Below, piece after piece: positions 16,048-24,876 of a stretch of DNA of 64,000 nt. The stretch comes from Streptomyces sp. NBC_01304 (GTDB taxonomy: Bacteria > Actinomycetota > Actinomycetes > Streptomycetales > Streptomycetaceae). Every line of letters starts with the position of its first letter. The first letter of the stretch is position 1. The translations under genes were made by a program, and so were the position numbers. A model generated the notes under the pieces. That model saw nothing but the letters and a program-made list of their open reading frames with translations, was not told the DNA's origin and did no database searches. Location of the stretch: assembly GCF_035975855.1 (NCBI RefSeq), contig NZ_CP109055.1, positions 9,238,001 through 9,302,000 on the forward strand, given 5' to 3'.

Positions 16048-16851
16048 TTGACGACTCCACCGATCACCTCGCGGCTGCTCAGCATCGGGTGGTGCGTCCT
16101 CGTGCCGTTCGCCGCCGTCGCGGTCTACCTCGGTCTCGGTGCCATCGCAGTCCTCCTCGTCGGGGAGCCGACCGTCGCGACCACCGTCCTGGGCATGCTC
16201 GTGGTCGTGTTGGTCGGTTCGATGAGGATCCAGCGGACCCGTTGGCTCGCGCATGCGCCGGGGCTCCGGCCGAGGCCGGCAATCCCGCACTTCGGGAGGA
16301 CTGTCCTCGGCTGCGGGGTCCTGGCCTTTCTTGCCGGCCAGTCGCTGGCCTTGTGGATCTACGCCACGGTCGGATCCGCCGGTTTCGACGCCTCGAACCA
16401 GACCAGGCACGCGGCCGGAGCCCTGGCGACCCTGCTGCTCACCCTGGTCGCGGCCCCCGTGGGGGAGGAGGCCCTGTTCCGAGGGCTGATCTACCCGTTG
16501 CTGCGCAAGCGGGTGAGCATCGTCGTCTCCACGCTTGTCACCGCGGTGATGTTCGGCCTGGTGCACGGCAACTCCGTGCAGTTCGCCTCGACCCTGCCGC
16601 TGGCAGTGCTCCTGGCCCTGGTCTACGAACGCACGCGCGTGCTGTGGCCCTGCGTGCTCCTGCACCTGGGCTTCAATCTCGCCGCGGCCCTCGTTCCGGC
16701 GCAGGCGCTCGGCGCTTTGGCGAACCCCGTCTCCGCGGCGTGCCTGTATCTGGCCTTCGCTGGTTGTGCTTTGGGGCTCTACCGGCGGGTCGCCGGCGGG
16801 GCCGCACCTGGCGCAGTCCAGGGTGGGGGAGGCGAGTCCGCGATGCGATGA
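16048..16851 (+). CDS. CPBP family intramembrane metalloprotease
   Basis: 267 residues from a TTG at 16048, chosen because GGAGGAGGAG lies four bases upstream. About seven hydrophobic segments are seen. The CPBP/Abi motifs are complete: EEALFRG (E140, E141, R145), FGLVHGN and LHLGFN. These proteases (CAAX prenyl-protease-like) cut within the membrane. Bacterial members take part in bacteriocin maturation or self-immunity and in envelope regulation. The link to the RecJ-like gene upstream is positional only. Confidence 0.85.
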   Translation: MTTPPITSRLLSIGWCVLVPFAAVAVYLGLGAIAVLLVGEPTVATTVLGMLVVVLVGSMRIQRTRWLAHAPGLRPRPAIPHFGRTVLGCGVLAFLAGQSLALWIYATVGSAGFDASNQTRHAAGALATLLLTLVAAPVGEEALFRGLIYPLLRKRVSIVVSTLVTAVMFGLVHGNSVQFASTLPLAVLLALVYERTRVLWPCVLLHLGFNLAAALVPAQALGALANPVSAACLYLAFAGCALGLYRRVAGGAAPGAVQGGGGESAMR

Positions 16852-16948
16852 GTGAGACCCTCAGCCTGTTCTGGAAATCGATGGTGCCCTCCCCGTAGGA
16901 TCCGGCGGCCTTTCAGGCGCCGGTCATCGGGCGGAGGGCATGCTCGTG

Positions 16949-17001
16949 GTGACCGGGGTGATCCGGTCACCGGGGGTATGACTGAAAATTGCTGTTCAGT
17001 C
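16949..17001. promoter_or_regulatory. two inverted repeats upstream of the 17031 gene
   Basis: GTGACCGG-6-CCGGTCAC (16949-16970) and GACTGAA-8-TTCAGTC (16980-17001) lie in the 180-base gap before a small gene. The first may be a terminator for the protease gene. The second is 30 bases before the start codon and is a reasonable operator. Confidence 0.4.
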
Positions 17002-17030
17002 GTACTCGCCAGGAAGGAGAGGATCTCACC

Positions 17031-17420
17031 ATGGCCATCGTCAGCACCTGCACGTACGACTCACAAGGACAACTCGTCCGTCCCGACCCGCTCGACATCA
17101 GCCGTGCGAAGATCCGCCTGGACCTCGACACTGGTGAGAAGCCCTCCTTCGATCGCGGTCACACGCATGTCTTCGTTGTCTCCGACATGGGCGTCACGGC
17201 CGAACAGGCCCGCGAGCGCGTGGACTCGAGGCTGCGCCGGTTCTTCGGTCGCGCTGAGACCGTTCGCGGCTTCCGCAAGATCACGATGGAGGAGAGTCGG
17301 AGCAAGAACCGACTCAACCTCAACACCACGATTTCCTACGAGATCCTCTACGTCGTCGAATCAGACGAGCGATCCCGTAGCCGCAGTTCCGAGTCCCCCA
17401 GCGCGGTCATTTTTGGGTGA
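17031..17420 (+). CDS. hypothetical protein
   Basis: 129 residues from ATG 17031 with AGGAAGGAGAGG upstream. The sequence starts MAIVSTCTYDSQGQLVRP and ends in a Ser/Arg-rich tail. The middle alternates predicted strands and helices (THVFVVSDMGVTAEQARERV; LNTTISYEILYVV), which suggests a small alpha-beta fold. No family is recognised. It is a single-gene unit between an inverted repeat and a strong terminator. Confidence 0.7.
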   Translation: MAIVSTCTYDSQGQLVRPDPLDISRAKIRLDLDTGEKPSFDRGHTHVFVVSDMGVTAEQARERVDSRLRRFFGRAETVRGFRKITMEESRSKNRLNLNTTISYEILYVVESDERSRSRSSESPSAVIFG

Positions 17421-17457
17421 TGCGTGCCATCCACCACATGCAGTCATCAGCACATGC

Positions 17458-17506
17458 AAAGAGGCCGGAGAGCTCCCTTCCCACGGGGATGCTCTCCGGC
17501 CTCTTT
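17458..17506 (+). terminator. hairpin terminator
   Basis: A 15-bp stem AAAGAGGCCGGAGAG / CTCTCCGGCCTCTTT starts 38 bases after the stop of the 17031 gene. Confidence 0.85.
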
Positions 17507-17610
17507 GGTTCCACGTTCCAGTGCAACATTGATCACCTGGCGTCAACAATAGCAGCTGTCGCACATCACTCGCAATGGGTCGTGAATGCTAGTCAATTGT
17601 CTATCGCTCC

Positions 17611-17905
17611 CTAGTGGATCTCACGGGTGAACGACTCGGTCGGGGTTCGGGCTCGCGACCGGATGGCACGCCAGGAGCCTCCTGTGGGCCCTGGGGCGGC
17701 CAAGGATGTTCCATGCTGCATCCAGAGTCTGGCTGGGGCTCGGCCGCGCAGCCTGGGAGCTGCACAGCGGCTCGGCGCGGAAGTCCGCCTCGACTTGGTC
17801 GCCAAGGCGGGGGTGCTCGCGAGCCCGGTCGTGGCCCAGTCGCGGACCTCGGAGTCCGGGTCGCCGGCCAGGGGGTTGAGGGCTTCCGGGCCGCCAGGGG
17901 TGTAC
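17611..17905 (-). pseudogene. remnant of a HEAT-repeat protein gene
   Basis: On the minus strand, one frame reads LNPLAGDPDSEVRDWATTGL. This closely resembles the repeat unit of Streptomyces HEAT-repeat proteins (DPDxEVRDWATFGL). The match then continues in a neighbouring frame as DQVEADFRAEPL, so at least one frameshift is present and no start or full repeat array remains. Only a short relic is left, and it abuts the inverted-repeat array. The assignment is by eye. Confidence 0.4.
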
Positions 17906-18320
17906 CACTTAACGTGGTACACCCCTGAAACCCTGCCTGACCTGGGAAAAGGCCTGTCCGCGAGGCTCTTTCCTGTATCGGGTGTACCACGTGGGATAAC
18001 CCGCGTGGTACGGCGTTTTGCCTGGTCAGCCAGCGTTTTCCGTCGATGTACCACGAGTACCGCGTTTTTCTGACCGTTTACATAGGGGACGTGTTCGGGG
18101 GTGATCCGGATGGCTCCGGTCCCGGATCGCCAGCCTGCTCCCTCGCGCATGTAACTGGGCCCTATTTCCTGGTACAAGTGGTACAGGGGGTATGTAAACA
18201 CCGCCTGACCTGGGCAAACACCTGTACCACGTAGAAAATGCCACGTGGTACATCTTGCTCTTGAACTCCCGAAATTCCCGCTCTGACCTGGGGAAACAGG
18301 TGTACCACGTCAAGTGGTAC
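17896..18320. repeat. TACCACGT / ACGTGGTA inverted-repeat (iteron-like) array
   Basis: Several palindromes share the core GTACCACGT/ACGTGGTAC. At 17896-17926 there are 13-bp perfect arms and a 5-base spacer. At 17984-18011 there are 8-bp arms, extending to 11 of 12. At 18223-18252 there are 10-bp perfect arms. At 18302-18320 there are 7-bp arms. Partial copies occur near 18047 and 18171. Three copies of TGACCTGGG(N)AAA lie beside them, near 17937, 18206 and 18283. The array ends about 435 bases before the D5 helicase gene, and the positions fit binding sites for an initiator or partition protein. Confidence 0.7.
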
Positions 18321-18755
18321 GCACTCGGTGACCTCTAGGGGGTATGCGGGCGAGCGGCTCTCGGGATCCCCCTGGAGGGCGTCCATCAAGGCTCTGGTAG
18401 CGGCGGGCATGGCCGGTCAGAAGAACTCCCGCGGACCCCGACCACGGGCCGGGCGGCTCACGCCGCCCGCGGGTGCGTCGTCGAGTGCGAGAAGCCGGCG
18501 GCTCCGCAGGGCTCGCGACGCGCTTGGCGTGACCGTGGCGGCCGAGCTCTCTCCAGTCCCTGCCGGCAACCTTTCCGTCCTCTAGTGCTTGCTATTTGAG
18601 ACCTCGATCAACTCCCTTGTTGACTAGTGGTTCAATCGTTGCGACAGGGTATTCGAATGGCGTAGTGTCAAGGTCACGTTCCATTCGATTACGAGTCCAA
18701 CCGGCTTCCCACACATCGCCGGCAGGAACTCGATCACGATCGAGAAAGCAGCAGC
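18321..18755. other. intergenic region before the helicase gene
   Basis: This stretch holds no gene that I can support; an 85-codon open frame at 18328-18585 has no ribosome site and poor composition. It includes a short inverted repeat TCAAC-6-GTTGA near 18608-18623 and an AT-richer stretch around 18590-18680 that could hold the helicase promoter. Confidence 0.4.
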
Positions 18756-20600
18756 ATGACGCCTCCTGATGCCCTCATGTCCGTACCTGCCGCCGGTTCC
18801 AACGCCAAACCGCGCACCAACCCCGTCGCCGACATCCTGGCCCGCGTCATGGGGTACTTCGCGAACCGCGACGACATGGCTCCGCAGAACGAGATCGTCA
18901 CCCACGTCACCGCCGCCTACCTCGACCAGGTCGAGCCGACCGATCCTCCGGCGCCCCGCGTACTGGAGAAGGAGCTGCTGGCGATCGTGGGCGGCGTCGT
19001 CAAGGCCGAGAATTTCAAGGCGGCCGCGGCCGCAGAGAAGTACCCCCTGCCGAGATACCTGACGTACTGGCAGGTCGCGCAGATCCTCCTGCGCCTGCAC
19101 CACGTCATCCGGATCGCGCCCAACGCCAAGGACACCGACCGCGAGTACGACCTGCTGGCGATGTACCAGGCCGCGGGCCGCGCGCGGGGGACGTACACCA
19201 CCAGCGAGGACGACATCCGCACCACGGCGCGCATGTACAACACCCAGCTGACCCTCAAGGAGTTCGCCGAGGTCCTGGCCGTTTTGCGGGAGGACGGCCC
19301 GCGTCGGCACCAGAGCACGAACCGCGACTTCATCGCCGCGCGCAACGGCATCGTCTTCTACGGTGCCGAGCCGCTGAACCTCACGATCTTCGGCAAGGAC
19401 TTCCACTTCGAGCCCAAGCAGGTGTACCCATTCGACCCCGCCATCGTGCTGCTGACCAAGAACGACGTCGACTACGTGGACGACGCTCCGCAGCAGGTCA
19501 TCACGCACTCTAAGGACGGGGACTGGGAAGTCGTCGCCTGGATCGAAGAGCTCTTCGACCGGCCCGGTGACGAGGGCCTCGCCGACCTGATCTGGGAGAT
19601 CATCGGCGCGATCATCCGGCCGCACGTGCGCTGGGGCAAGACCGCCTGGTTCTACTCCGAGCAGGGCAACAACGGTAAGGGCACGCTCTGCGCGCTCATG
19701 CGCAACCTCGTCGGCAGCGGCGCGCACACCTCGATTCCGCTCTCGGACTTCGGCAAGGACTTCGCGCTCGAACCGCTGGTGCGCGCCAACGCGATCATCG
19801 TCGACGAGAACGATGTCGGTACCTTCATCGACAAGGCGGCCAACCTGAAGGCGATCGTGACCAACGACGTTATCCAGATCAACCGCAAGTACCGGATGCC
19901 GATCGCCTACCAGTTCTTCGGCTTCATGGTCCAGTGCCTGAACGAGTTCCCGCGTGTGAAGGACAAGTCCGAGTCGTTCTACCGCCGGCAGCTCTTCGTG
20001 CCCTTCACCAAGAGCTTCACCGGAGCCGAGAAGAAGTACATCAAGGACGACTACCTCCAGCGACGCGAGGTTCTGGAGTACGTCTTCTGGTACGCGATCA
20101 ACCGCGCCGGCGCGTCATCTCCAGGTGACTACTACCAGCTCTCCGAGCCGGTGGCCACCAAGGAGGTCCTGGCCGAGTACAAGGAAGTCAACGACCCCGT
20201 GCGCGCCTTCTGGGAAGAGTTCCGAGAGCGGCTGGTCTGGGACCTGGCACCGTTCACCTTTCTCTACGACCTGTACAAGGCCTGGTTCGCGGACGTCTCG
20301 CCGTCGGGCTCGCCGGTGAGCAACAAGCAGTTCATCACTGACCTTGTGGCGATCGTCCGGCCGGATGCCCTGTGGCACTGCCCGGACAAGAACCGCAAGA
20401 TCCGGCCCGGCCGGATGATGAGCGACCCCGAGGTGCTCATCGCCGAGTACGAGCTGAAGAAGTGGTCGCACCCGAGCTACACCGGCAGCGACCCGAAGAA
20501 GAAGTCCCAGCCGACGCTGCAGGCCAACTACCGCGGACTGCTCCGGCAGACGGGCGCATCCGCCCCGGCGGGCGACACCACTGACGCACCCGTCGAATAA
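18756..20600 (+). CDS. D5-type SF3 helicase (phage/plasmid primase-helicase family)
   Basis: 614 residues from ATG 18756. The C-terminal half has the SF3/D5 ATPase motifs: Walker A GNNGKG at 304-309 (Lys308), Walker B AIIVDEND near 347-353, and the sensor-like VQCLNEFPRV. The preceding FDPAIVLLTKNDVDY and ending YQLSEPVATKEVLAEYK resemble the D5_N and primase C-terminal regions. The N-terminal 200 residues do not show an AEP primase active site, so this copy is probably helicase only. A separate AEP-like primase is encoded at 51919. It would unwind the origin, and the inverted-repeat array lies just upstream. Confidence 0.85.
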   Translation: MTPPDALMSVPAAGSNAKPRTNPVADILARVMGYFANRDDMAPQNEIVTHVTAAYLDQVEPTDPPAPRVLEKELLAIVGGVVKAENFKAAAAAEKYPLPRYLTYWQVAQILLRLHHVIRIAPNAKDTDREYDLLAMYQAAGRARGTYTTSEDDIRTTARMYNTQLTLKEFAEVLAVLREDGPRRHQSTNRDFIAARNGIVFYGAEPLNLTIFGKDFHFEPKQVYPFDPAIVLLTKNDVDYVDDAPQQVITHSKDGDWEVVAWIEELFDRPGDEGLADLIWEIIGAIIRPHVRWGKTAWFYSEQGNNGKGTLCALMRNLVGSGAHTSIPLSDFGKDFALEPLVRANAIIVDENDVGTFIDKAANLKAIVTNDVIQINRKYRMPIAYQFFGFMVQCLNEFPRVKDKSESFYRRQLFVPFTKSFTGAEKKYIKDDYLQRREVLEYVFWYAINRAGASSPGDYYQLSEPVATKEVLAEYKEVNDPVRAFWEEFRERLVWDLAPFTFLYDLYKAWFADVSPSGSPVSNKQFITDLVAIVRPDALWHCPDKNRKIRPGRMMSDPEVLIAEYELKKWSHPSYTGSDPKKKSQPTLQANYRGLLRQTGASAPAGDTTDAPVE

Positions 20601-20631
20601 ACCGCCGCTGCCCACCGAAAGCGTGAGAGCA

Positions 20632-20802
20632 ATGCGCAAAATCGAAATCGAGATTGACGAGCGCACCCTGGATACCTTCAGGCGCCTAAGCCGGGCCGGA
20701 TACGGCAGCGTTGAAGAACTGACGCAGCGAGCCGTCGCGAACTTCGCAGTGAAATTCGGTGCGCTCGCACTACAAATGACTTCCGAGGACTGTGATCAGT
20801 GA
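20632..20802 (+). CDS. small putative ribbon-helix-helix protein
   Basis: 56 residues, starting MRKIEIEIDERTLDTFRRLS. A short strand followed by two helices (residues 10-22 and 28-42) fits a ribbon-helix-helix DNA-binding fold, though no clear family match is claimed. It lies 31 bases after the helicase stop, and its stop overlaps the next small start (TGATG). It may regulate the replication operon. Confidence 0.55.
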   Translation: MRKIEIEIDERTLDTFRRLSRAGYGSVEELTQRAVANFAVKFGALALQMTSEDCDQ

Positions 20803-20891
20803 TGCGAGCCATCCTCGGACGCGTCGTCAACGTCACCGACGCACCCCGTAACCGCCGTAACTGCACCCCGAATTGGCTCAAGGCTGCCTGA
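20802..20891 (+). CDS. very small coupled frame
   Basis: 29 residues, MRAILGRVVNVTDAPRNRRN and nine more. The only support is its ATG at 20802, which overlaps the stop of the RHH-like gene, and reasonable codon use. It is basic and ends in WLKAA. It could be a real small protein or just a read-through of the intergenic leader before the polymerase. Confidence 0.3.
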   Translation: MRAILGRVVNVTDAPRNRRNCTPNWLKAA

Positions 20892-21018
20892 CCACGGCGA
20901 TGTCCGACGTCGCGTGCGAGCAGCGGGTCACCAACGACTCCGTCTGAGGACACGCGTGCTTCCCCGCCCCCCAGGTGCTGGCCGTGAGCGGCGGACCGAC
21001 GAAAGGAGATTCCCCACC

Positions 21019-24000
21019 ATGACCACACAGCGAGAACCCGTCACGGCCTCGAAGTCGCTCTTTACCTTCTACGACATCGAGTCATTGGCGGACGTCTTCA
21101 CTCTGTGCGCCTACACCCCGCGGTCCGGCAAAGCCGTCGACGACCTGGAGATCTTCTTCCTCGCCGACGACCAGCAGCTCTCCGATGCCGTGGACCCGCA
21201 GGCACTCTATGAAGCCGTGGTGCGCTCCAACCCGGGCCTGCCCGCGGTGAGCGTCCAGTTGTGGAACCTGCGCGGCGAGCGGGGCAACCTCCGCCTCGCC
21301 GAACTGATGGGCCTCTCGAACGCAGACCAGGTCAACGACCGCAGCGAGGTCTCGTCCTATCCGGCAAGCCTGCGCCCGGTCTGCGACACGGATCCCGAGT
21401 ACGACCCGCTGAAGCACCCGTTCCTGGCCGGGTACAACTCGCTGAACTACGACATGACCATGCTCGCGCTGTACCTGATGGAGACCTTCCCGGCTCCGCA
21501 CTCCGGTCGCCTCGTCCAGCCGACCACCGCGCGCGAGATGCGCGAGCACAACGACAAGCTGTTCAACGAGCACATCGAGTACATGCCCCGCTACCTCGGC
21601 TGGGATGGCCCGGCCGCCAAGATCCGGCGGGCCATGATGCACTCGGGCCGGCACCTGGACGTCGCCCGTCTCAACGAGCTGCAGACCAAGGTGAGTCTCA
21701 AGCGCCTGCTAGGGATACTCGGCCGCCAGATCAAGGAGTCCGCAAAGCTCAGCCACGGCACCTCGATCGCCACGATCGAGGATCTCTACGAGCTGCTGGC
21801 CTACAACGTTTCCGACTGCCTCGGCCTGGCCCAGCTCTTCCAACACCCGGCCTACGCCAGCAACTTCGACCTCAAGGCCGGCCTGCTGGCGCAGTACTCC
21901 GAGACCGTCTACGCCAAGAACGGCTCGGTGCGTCGGGACCGCCTGACCATCGACTCGTCCTCGGCGAAGTTCGTCGGCCGCATCCTCGCGCCGTACACCT
22001 CGCTGCACGACATCGAGGCCGTGTCGTTCCTCTATCCGGCCAAGGAGGTGGCCGAGAAGCAGGGCATCTCCCAGGTCAACGTGCTCGACGAATGCGTGCG
22101 CTTCTTCGAGGAGAACGTGGCCCCTGACCCTGCCAGAAACACAGCCGTGACTCCTGAACAGGCGAAGGCCCACGGCCAGTTCATGCAGGTCGTCGCCTAC
22201 TACCGCTCGATCGAGGGGCGGAACTTCAATGACTCCGAGGAGTACCGCGACCTGTTCGGCCTCCCGGCCCAGTCCTTGCGTGACCTGCTGAAGACGCCGA
22301 ACAACGTGCCCTACTTCCATCGTGACGCCTCCCCGTCGTCCTGCTTCGTCACGTTCAGCACAGGTGGCATCCACGGCGCGGAAGCGGACATGGCAGTCTT
22401 CGACGCCGACTTCTTCGAGCATCGGGAACAGGCAGCCATGATCGGCCTCGCCAGGCACTTCTACCCGGACGCGAAGGACTTCGTCGCCGAGGCCAAGCGC
22501 CAGCACAACCTGCTCGCACTGCCCGACGGAACGGCCGTCGACAAGCGGCTCGTGCTGCTGGGCTCAGACCCGGAAAAGGTGAAGTACCGCAAGCCGAAGA
22601 AGGACGACCCGGACCAGGCCGGACAACTCGCGCGTGCCCAGGCCCAAGTGCCGGATCCGGCCCAGCTGCTGGCCACTCAGCGCCCGGACACCGAGGCGAT
22701 GCACGTGCGCCTGGCCGACGGGACCGTGCTCGACGGCAAGATAGTCCTGGCCGTCACCTCGACGGTCAGGGCCGTCTATCGCGATGAGCCGGCGAAGAAG
22801 GCACCCGCGTTGTTCACCGCGAAGGCCGACAAGTCCACCAAACTGCACCCGAAGTTCGCACGGACCTCGGCAGGGCTCGTCGTCCACGAGGACTTCACGA
22901 GCTACTACCCGAACCTGCTGCGCAACATGAAGGCGTTCTACAACCCTGAGCTGGGCGAGGACCGCTACACGACGATCTTCTTCGAGAAGGAGCGACTGGG
23001 CTTCGAGATGAAGAAGCCTGGGATCTCCGCCGAAGAGAAAGCCCGGCTCACGACCTTGCGCAACGGCACGAAGCTGATCCTCAACTCGGCCTCTGGAGCC
23101 GCTGACGCCGCGCACCGGACCCCGATCCGCATGAACAACCGCACCATCTCGATGCGGATCATCGGGCAGCTGTTCAGCTGGCGGATCGGGCAGGCCCAGA
23201 CGCTGGCCGGCGCGCGGATCATCTCGACGAACACCGACGGCCTCTACTCCGTTGTCGGCGGCGAGAACGGCTTCGATGAGACCACCAACAACAGGGTGCT
23301 CGCCGAGCAGCAGGCCGCCATCGGCATCGACATCGAGCCGGAACTGATGTTCCTCATCAGCAAGGACTCGAACAACCGGCTCGAGCTGGAGCCGCCCAGT
23401 GAGAACCGGAGCGTCGCCGACAGCCTGATCATCACCGCCTCCGGCGGGACATTGGCCTGCAACGCGGGTCCTACCCCGACGAAGTCGCTGGCCCACCCGG
23501 CCGTGATCGACTTCGCCCTGGCCCGCTACCTGCAGACCGTCGCCAGCAGGGGAGAGGGGGCTCTCGCCGAGCCGTTCGATCCCGTGCTGGGCCGGAAGAT
23601 GATCGAGGAGGCGATCGACCCGGCCGATCCCGTGTGGACGCTGCTGCTGTTCCAGAACGTCCTCGCTGCCTCGCGTGGATCGATCACCTACCCGTTCGCT
23701 GCCGACCCGGTCAACGCCAGGCCCGACCGTGACGACAACGAGGACGCCGATGCGCAGCTGGTGAACCCGCGGGCCCTGCAGATGGTCAACCGGGTCTTCA
23801 TCGTCCACGACGGCACCGATGGTGCCGTGAGCCTGCACAACGCCGGCGCATGGAAGGTGAACCCGGCCAGCCAGAACAAGCGGCGCGAGTCCGGCAGCGC
23901 CGGGATGCGACGTGACCCGATCGCGCTGGAGATCCTGCGCCACCACGGGTGGGCGAAGAACCGCAGCGAGGCCAGCACCTCCGACGGCCTCACGCTGCTG

Positions 24001-24192
24001 CCCGATGACCAGGACGTCGTGATCCGGCGGATCAATGGCATCGACCCTCACTGGTCGGTGATCGTCGTCAACGACGACCTCCGCACGCTGCCCGACGCCC
24101 GAGTCGAGCAGTTCATCGGGGCGCTCGATCTCGACATCTACACACTGATGCTCGACGAGACCTTCACCAAAAACTGGAAGAACGCCGCCTGA
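21019..24192 (+). CDS. family B-like DNA polymerase with 3'-5' exonuclease domain
   Basis: 1057 residues from ATG 21019 with GAAAGGAG upstream. Exonuclease motifs: FYDIE (D19, E21), GYNSLNYD (N140, D145) and YNVSD (Y262, D266). Polymerase motifs: A DFTSYYP (D625-P631), B KLILNSASG (K685, N689, G693) and C STNTDGL (D740). All three essential carboxylates of the exonuclease and the two polymerase aspartates are present, but motif C reads NTDG rather than the usual DTDS. The spacing between ExoIII and motif A is wide (about 360 residues) and holds unknown domains. It is the likely replicative polymerase of the element, directly downstream of the helicase. Confidence 0.88.
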   Translation: MTTQREPVTASKSLFTFYDIESLADVFTLCAYTPRSGKAVDDLEIFFLADDQQLSDAVDPQALYEAVVRSNPGLPAVSVQLWNLRGERGNLRLAELMGLSNADQVNDRSEVSSYPASLRPVCDTDPEYDPLKHPFLAGYNSLNYDMTMLALYLMETFPAPHSGRLVQPTTAREMREHNDKLFNEHIEYMPRYLGWDGPAAKIRRAMMHSGRHLDVARLNELQTKVSLKRLLGILGRQIKESAKLSHGTSIATIEDLYELLAYNVSDCLGLAQLFQHPAYASNFDLKAGLLAQYSETVYAKNGSVRRDRLTIDSSSAKFVGRILAPYTSLHDIEAVSFLYPAKEVAEKQGISQVNVLDECVRFFEENVAPDPARNTAVTPEQAKAHGQFMQVVAYYRSIEGRNFNDSEEYRDLFGLPAQSLRDLLKTPNNVPYFHRDASPSSCFVTFSTGGIHGAEADMAVFDADFFEHREQAAMIGLARHFYPDAKDFVAEAKRQHNLLALPDGTAVDKRLVLLGSDPEKVKYRKPKKDDPDQAGQLARAQAQVPDPAQLLATQRPDTEAMHVRLADGTVLDGKIVLAVTSTVRAVYRDEPAKKAPALFTAKADKSTKLHPKFARTSAGLVVHEDFTSYYPNLLRNMKAFYNPELGEDRYTTIFFEKERLGFEMKKPGISAEEKARLTTLRNGTKLILNSASGAADAAHRTPIRMNNRTISMRIIGQLFSWRIGQAQTLAGARIISTNTDGLYSVVGGENGFDETTNNRVLAEQQAAIGIDIEPELMFLISKDSNNRLELEPPSENRSVADSLIITASGGTLACNAGPTPTKSLAHPAVIDFALARYLQTVASRGEGALAEPFDPVLGRKMIEEAIDPADPVWTLLLFQNVLAASRGSITYPFAADPVNARPDRDDNEDADAQLVNPRALQMVNRVFIVHDGTDGAVSLHNAGAWKVNPASQNKRRESGSAGMRRDPIALEILRHHGWAKNRSEASTSDGLTLLPDDQDVVIRRINGIDPHWSVIVVNDDLRTLPDARVEQFIGALDLDIYTLMLDETFTKNWKNAA

Positions 24193-24227
24193 TCAGCGCC
24201 TGCATCACCCAAGTCATACATTTTGAG

Positions 24228-24239
24228 TCTCAATTGAGA
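24228..24239. promoter_or_regulatory. 12-bp perfect palindrome
   Basis: TCTCAATTGAGA, in an unusually AT-rich patch (24210-24250) between the polymerase stop and the next gene. It may be an operator at an internal promoter. Confidence 0.4.
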
Positions 24240-24283
24240 TTGAAGGCGAGTTCGGCTTGCCAAAACAAGAGAGTTGGGGGGCG

Positions 24284-24475
24284 ATGAACGCCTATTCCGT
24301 GAAGAAGGAATGCAAATTCGAGCAATGTGAACAGTTCTTCATGGTGGGTAGTCGATGGGACAACCAGAGAGCCCAGAATCTTGGATGGTTTTTTCAGCGA
24401 AACGGTGACGTGTGGTGCCCCGTACATATCCCTGACTGGGTTGCCGGTTGGCGATCCAAAAACAAGGAGAAATAA
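24284..24475 (+). CDS. small Cys/His-containing protein
   Basis: 63 residues from ATG 24284, with GTTGGGGGG upstream. Two Cys in KKECKFEQCEQFF and a later WCPVH could bind one zinc ion, as in small zinc-ribbon proteins of actinobacterial mobile elements. It is rich in Trp and Phe. Its stop overlaps the next start (TAATG), so it is coupled to the gene at 24475. Function unknown; a DNA-binding accessory to polymerase or nuclease is possible. Confidence 0.65.
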   Translation: MNAYSVKKECKFEQCEQFFMVGSRWDNQRAQNLGWFFQRNGDVWCPVHIPDWVAGWRSKNKEK

Positions 24476-24876
24476 TGGCGTACGCAGAACTCGGCAAGGA
24501 CGGTCAGATCCGACTTCTGACGGCCGAAGTCGAATCGTCCCTGAAGGAGTTCGCGCCCGTTGCCGTGCCGACCGACACCTCCACCCAGGACGGCGACGCC
24601 CATGCCCAGCAGGAGAAGAACACAACCCGCGAGGGCATCCTGGTCCGCAGGGGCCAGATCTGGGAGGACCTCGACACCCGGCAGAACCAGCGCCGCGTCG
24701 TCATCGAGTTCGTCAAAAGCGGCAGGGCCCGAGTCCGCGCCCACTACGGCACGAGGCGCTCGACCATCAGCGTCTCCCGGATGCACAAGCACTCCACGGG
24801 CTTCCGCCTCGTCGAGCCCGGTGAGCTGAAGTACGGCGTGCCGACGGCCTCTTCGGACGGGACGGCACGGCGCTGA
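24475..24876 (+). CDS. hypothetical protein in replication operon
   Basis: 133 residues from ATG 24475, which overlaps the previous stop and follows AAGGAG. The first 50 residues are charged and partly acidic. The second half (GILVRRGQIWEDLDTRQNQR, then RRVVIEFVKSGRARVRAHYG, then RRSTISVSRMHK) looks like a small beta-barrel of about 70 residues, as found in phage-encoded proteins of unknown function. Its stop overlaps the VRR-NUC start. Confidence 0.7.
   Translation: MAYAELGKDGQIRLLTAEVESSLKEFAPVAVPTDTSTQDGDAHAQQEKNTTREGILVRRGQIWEDLDTRQNQRRVVIEFVKSGRARVRAHYGTRRSTISVSRMHKHSTGFRLVEPGELKYGVPTASSDGTARR

Noticed and set aside
14069..16060. Very long minus-strand open frame opposite the RecJ-like gene
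   Set aside because: It is the mirror of a strongly GC3-biased gene; the protein has no recognisable motif.
16848..16898. 16-codon frame overlapping the stop of the CPBP protease gene
   Set aside because: The overlap alone is not enough evidence; no ribosome site or further coding signal.
18026..18313. Minus-strand open frame through the inverted-repeat array
   Set aside because: Its sequence (TWYTCFPRSE and TWYRCLPRSG) is simply the translated repeats; no ribosome site.
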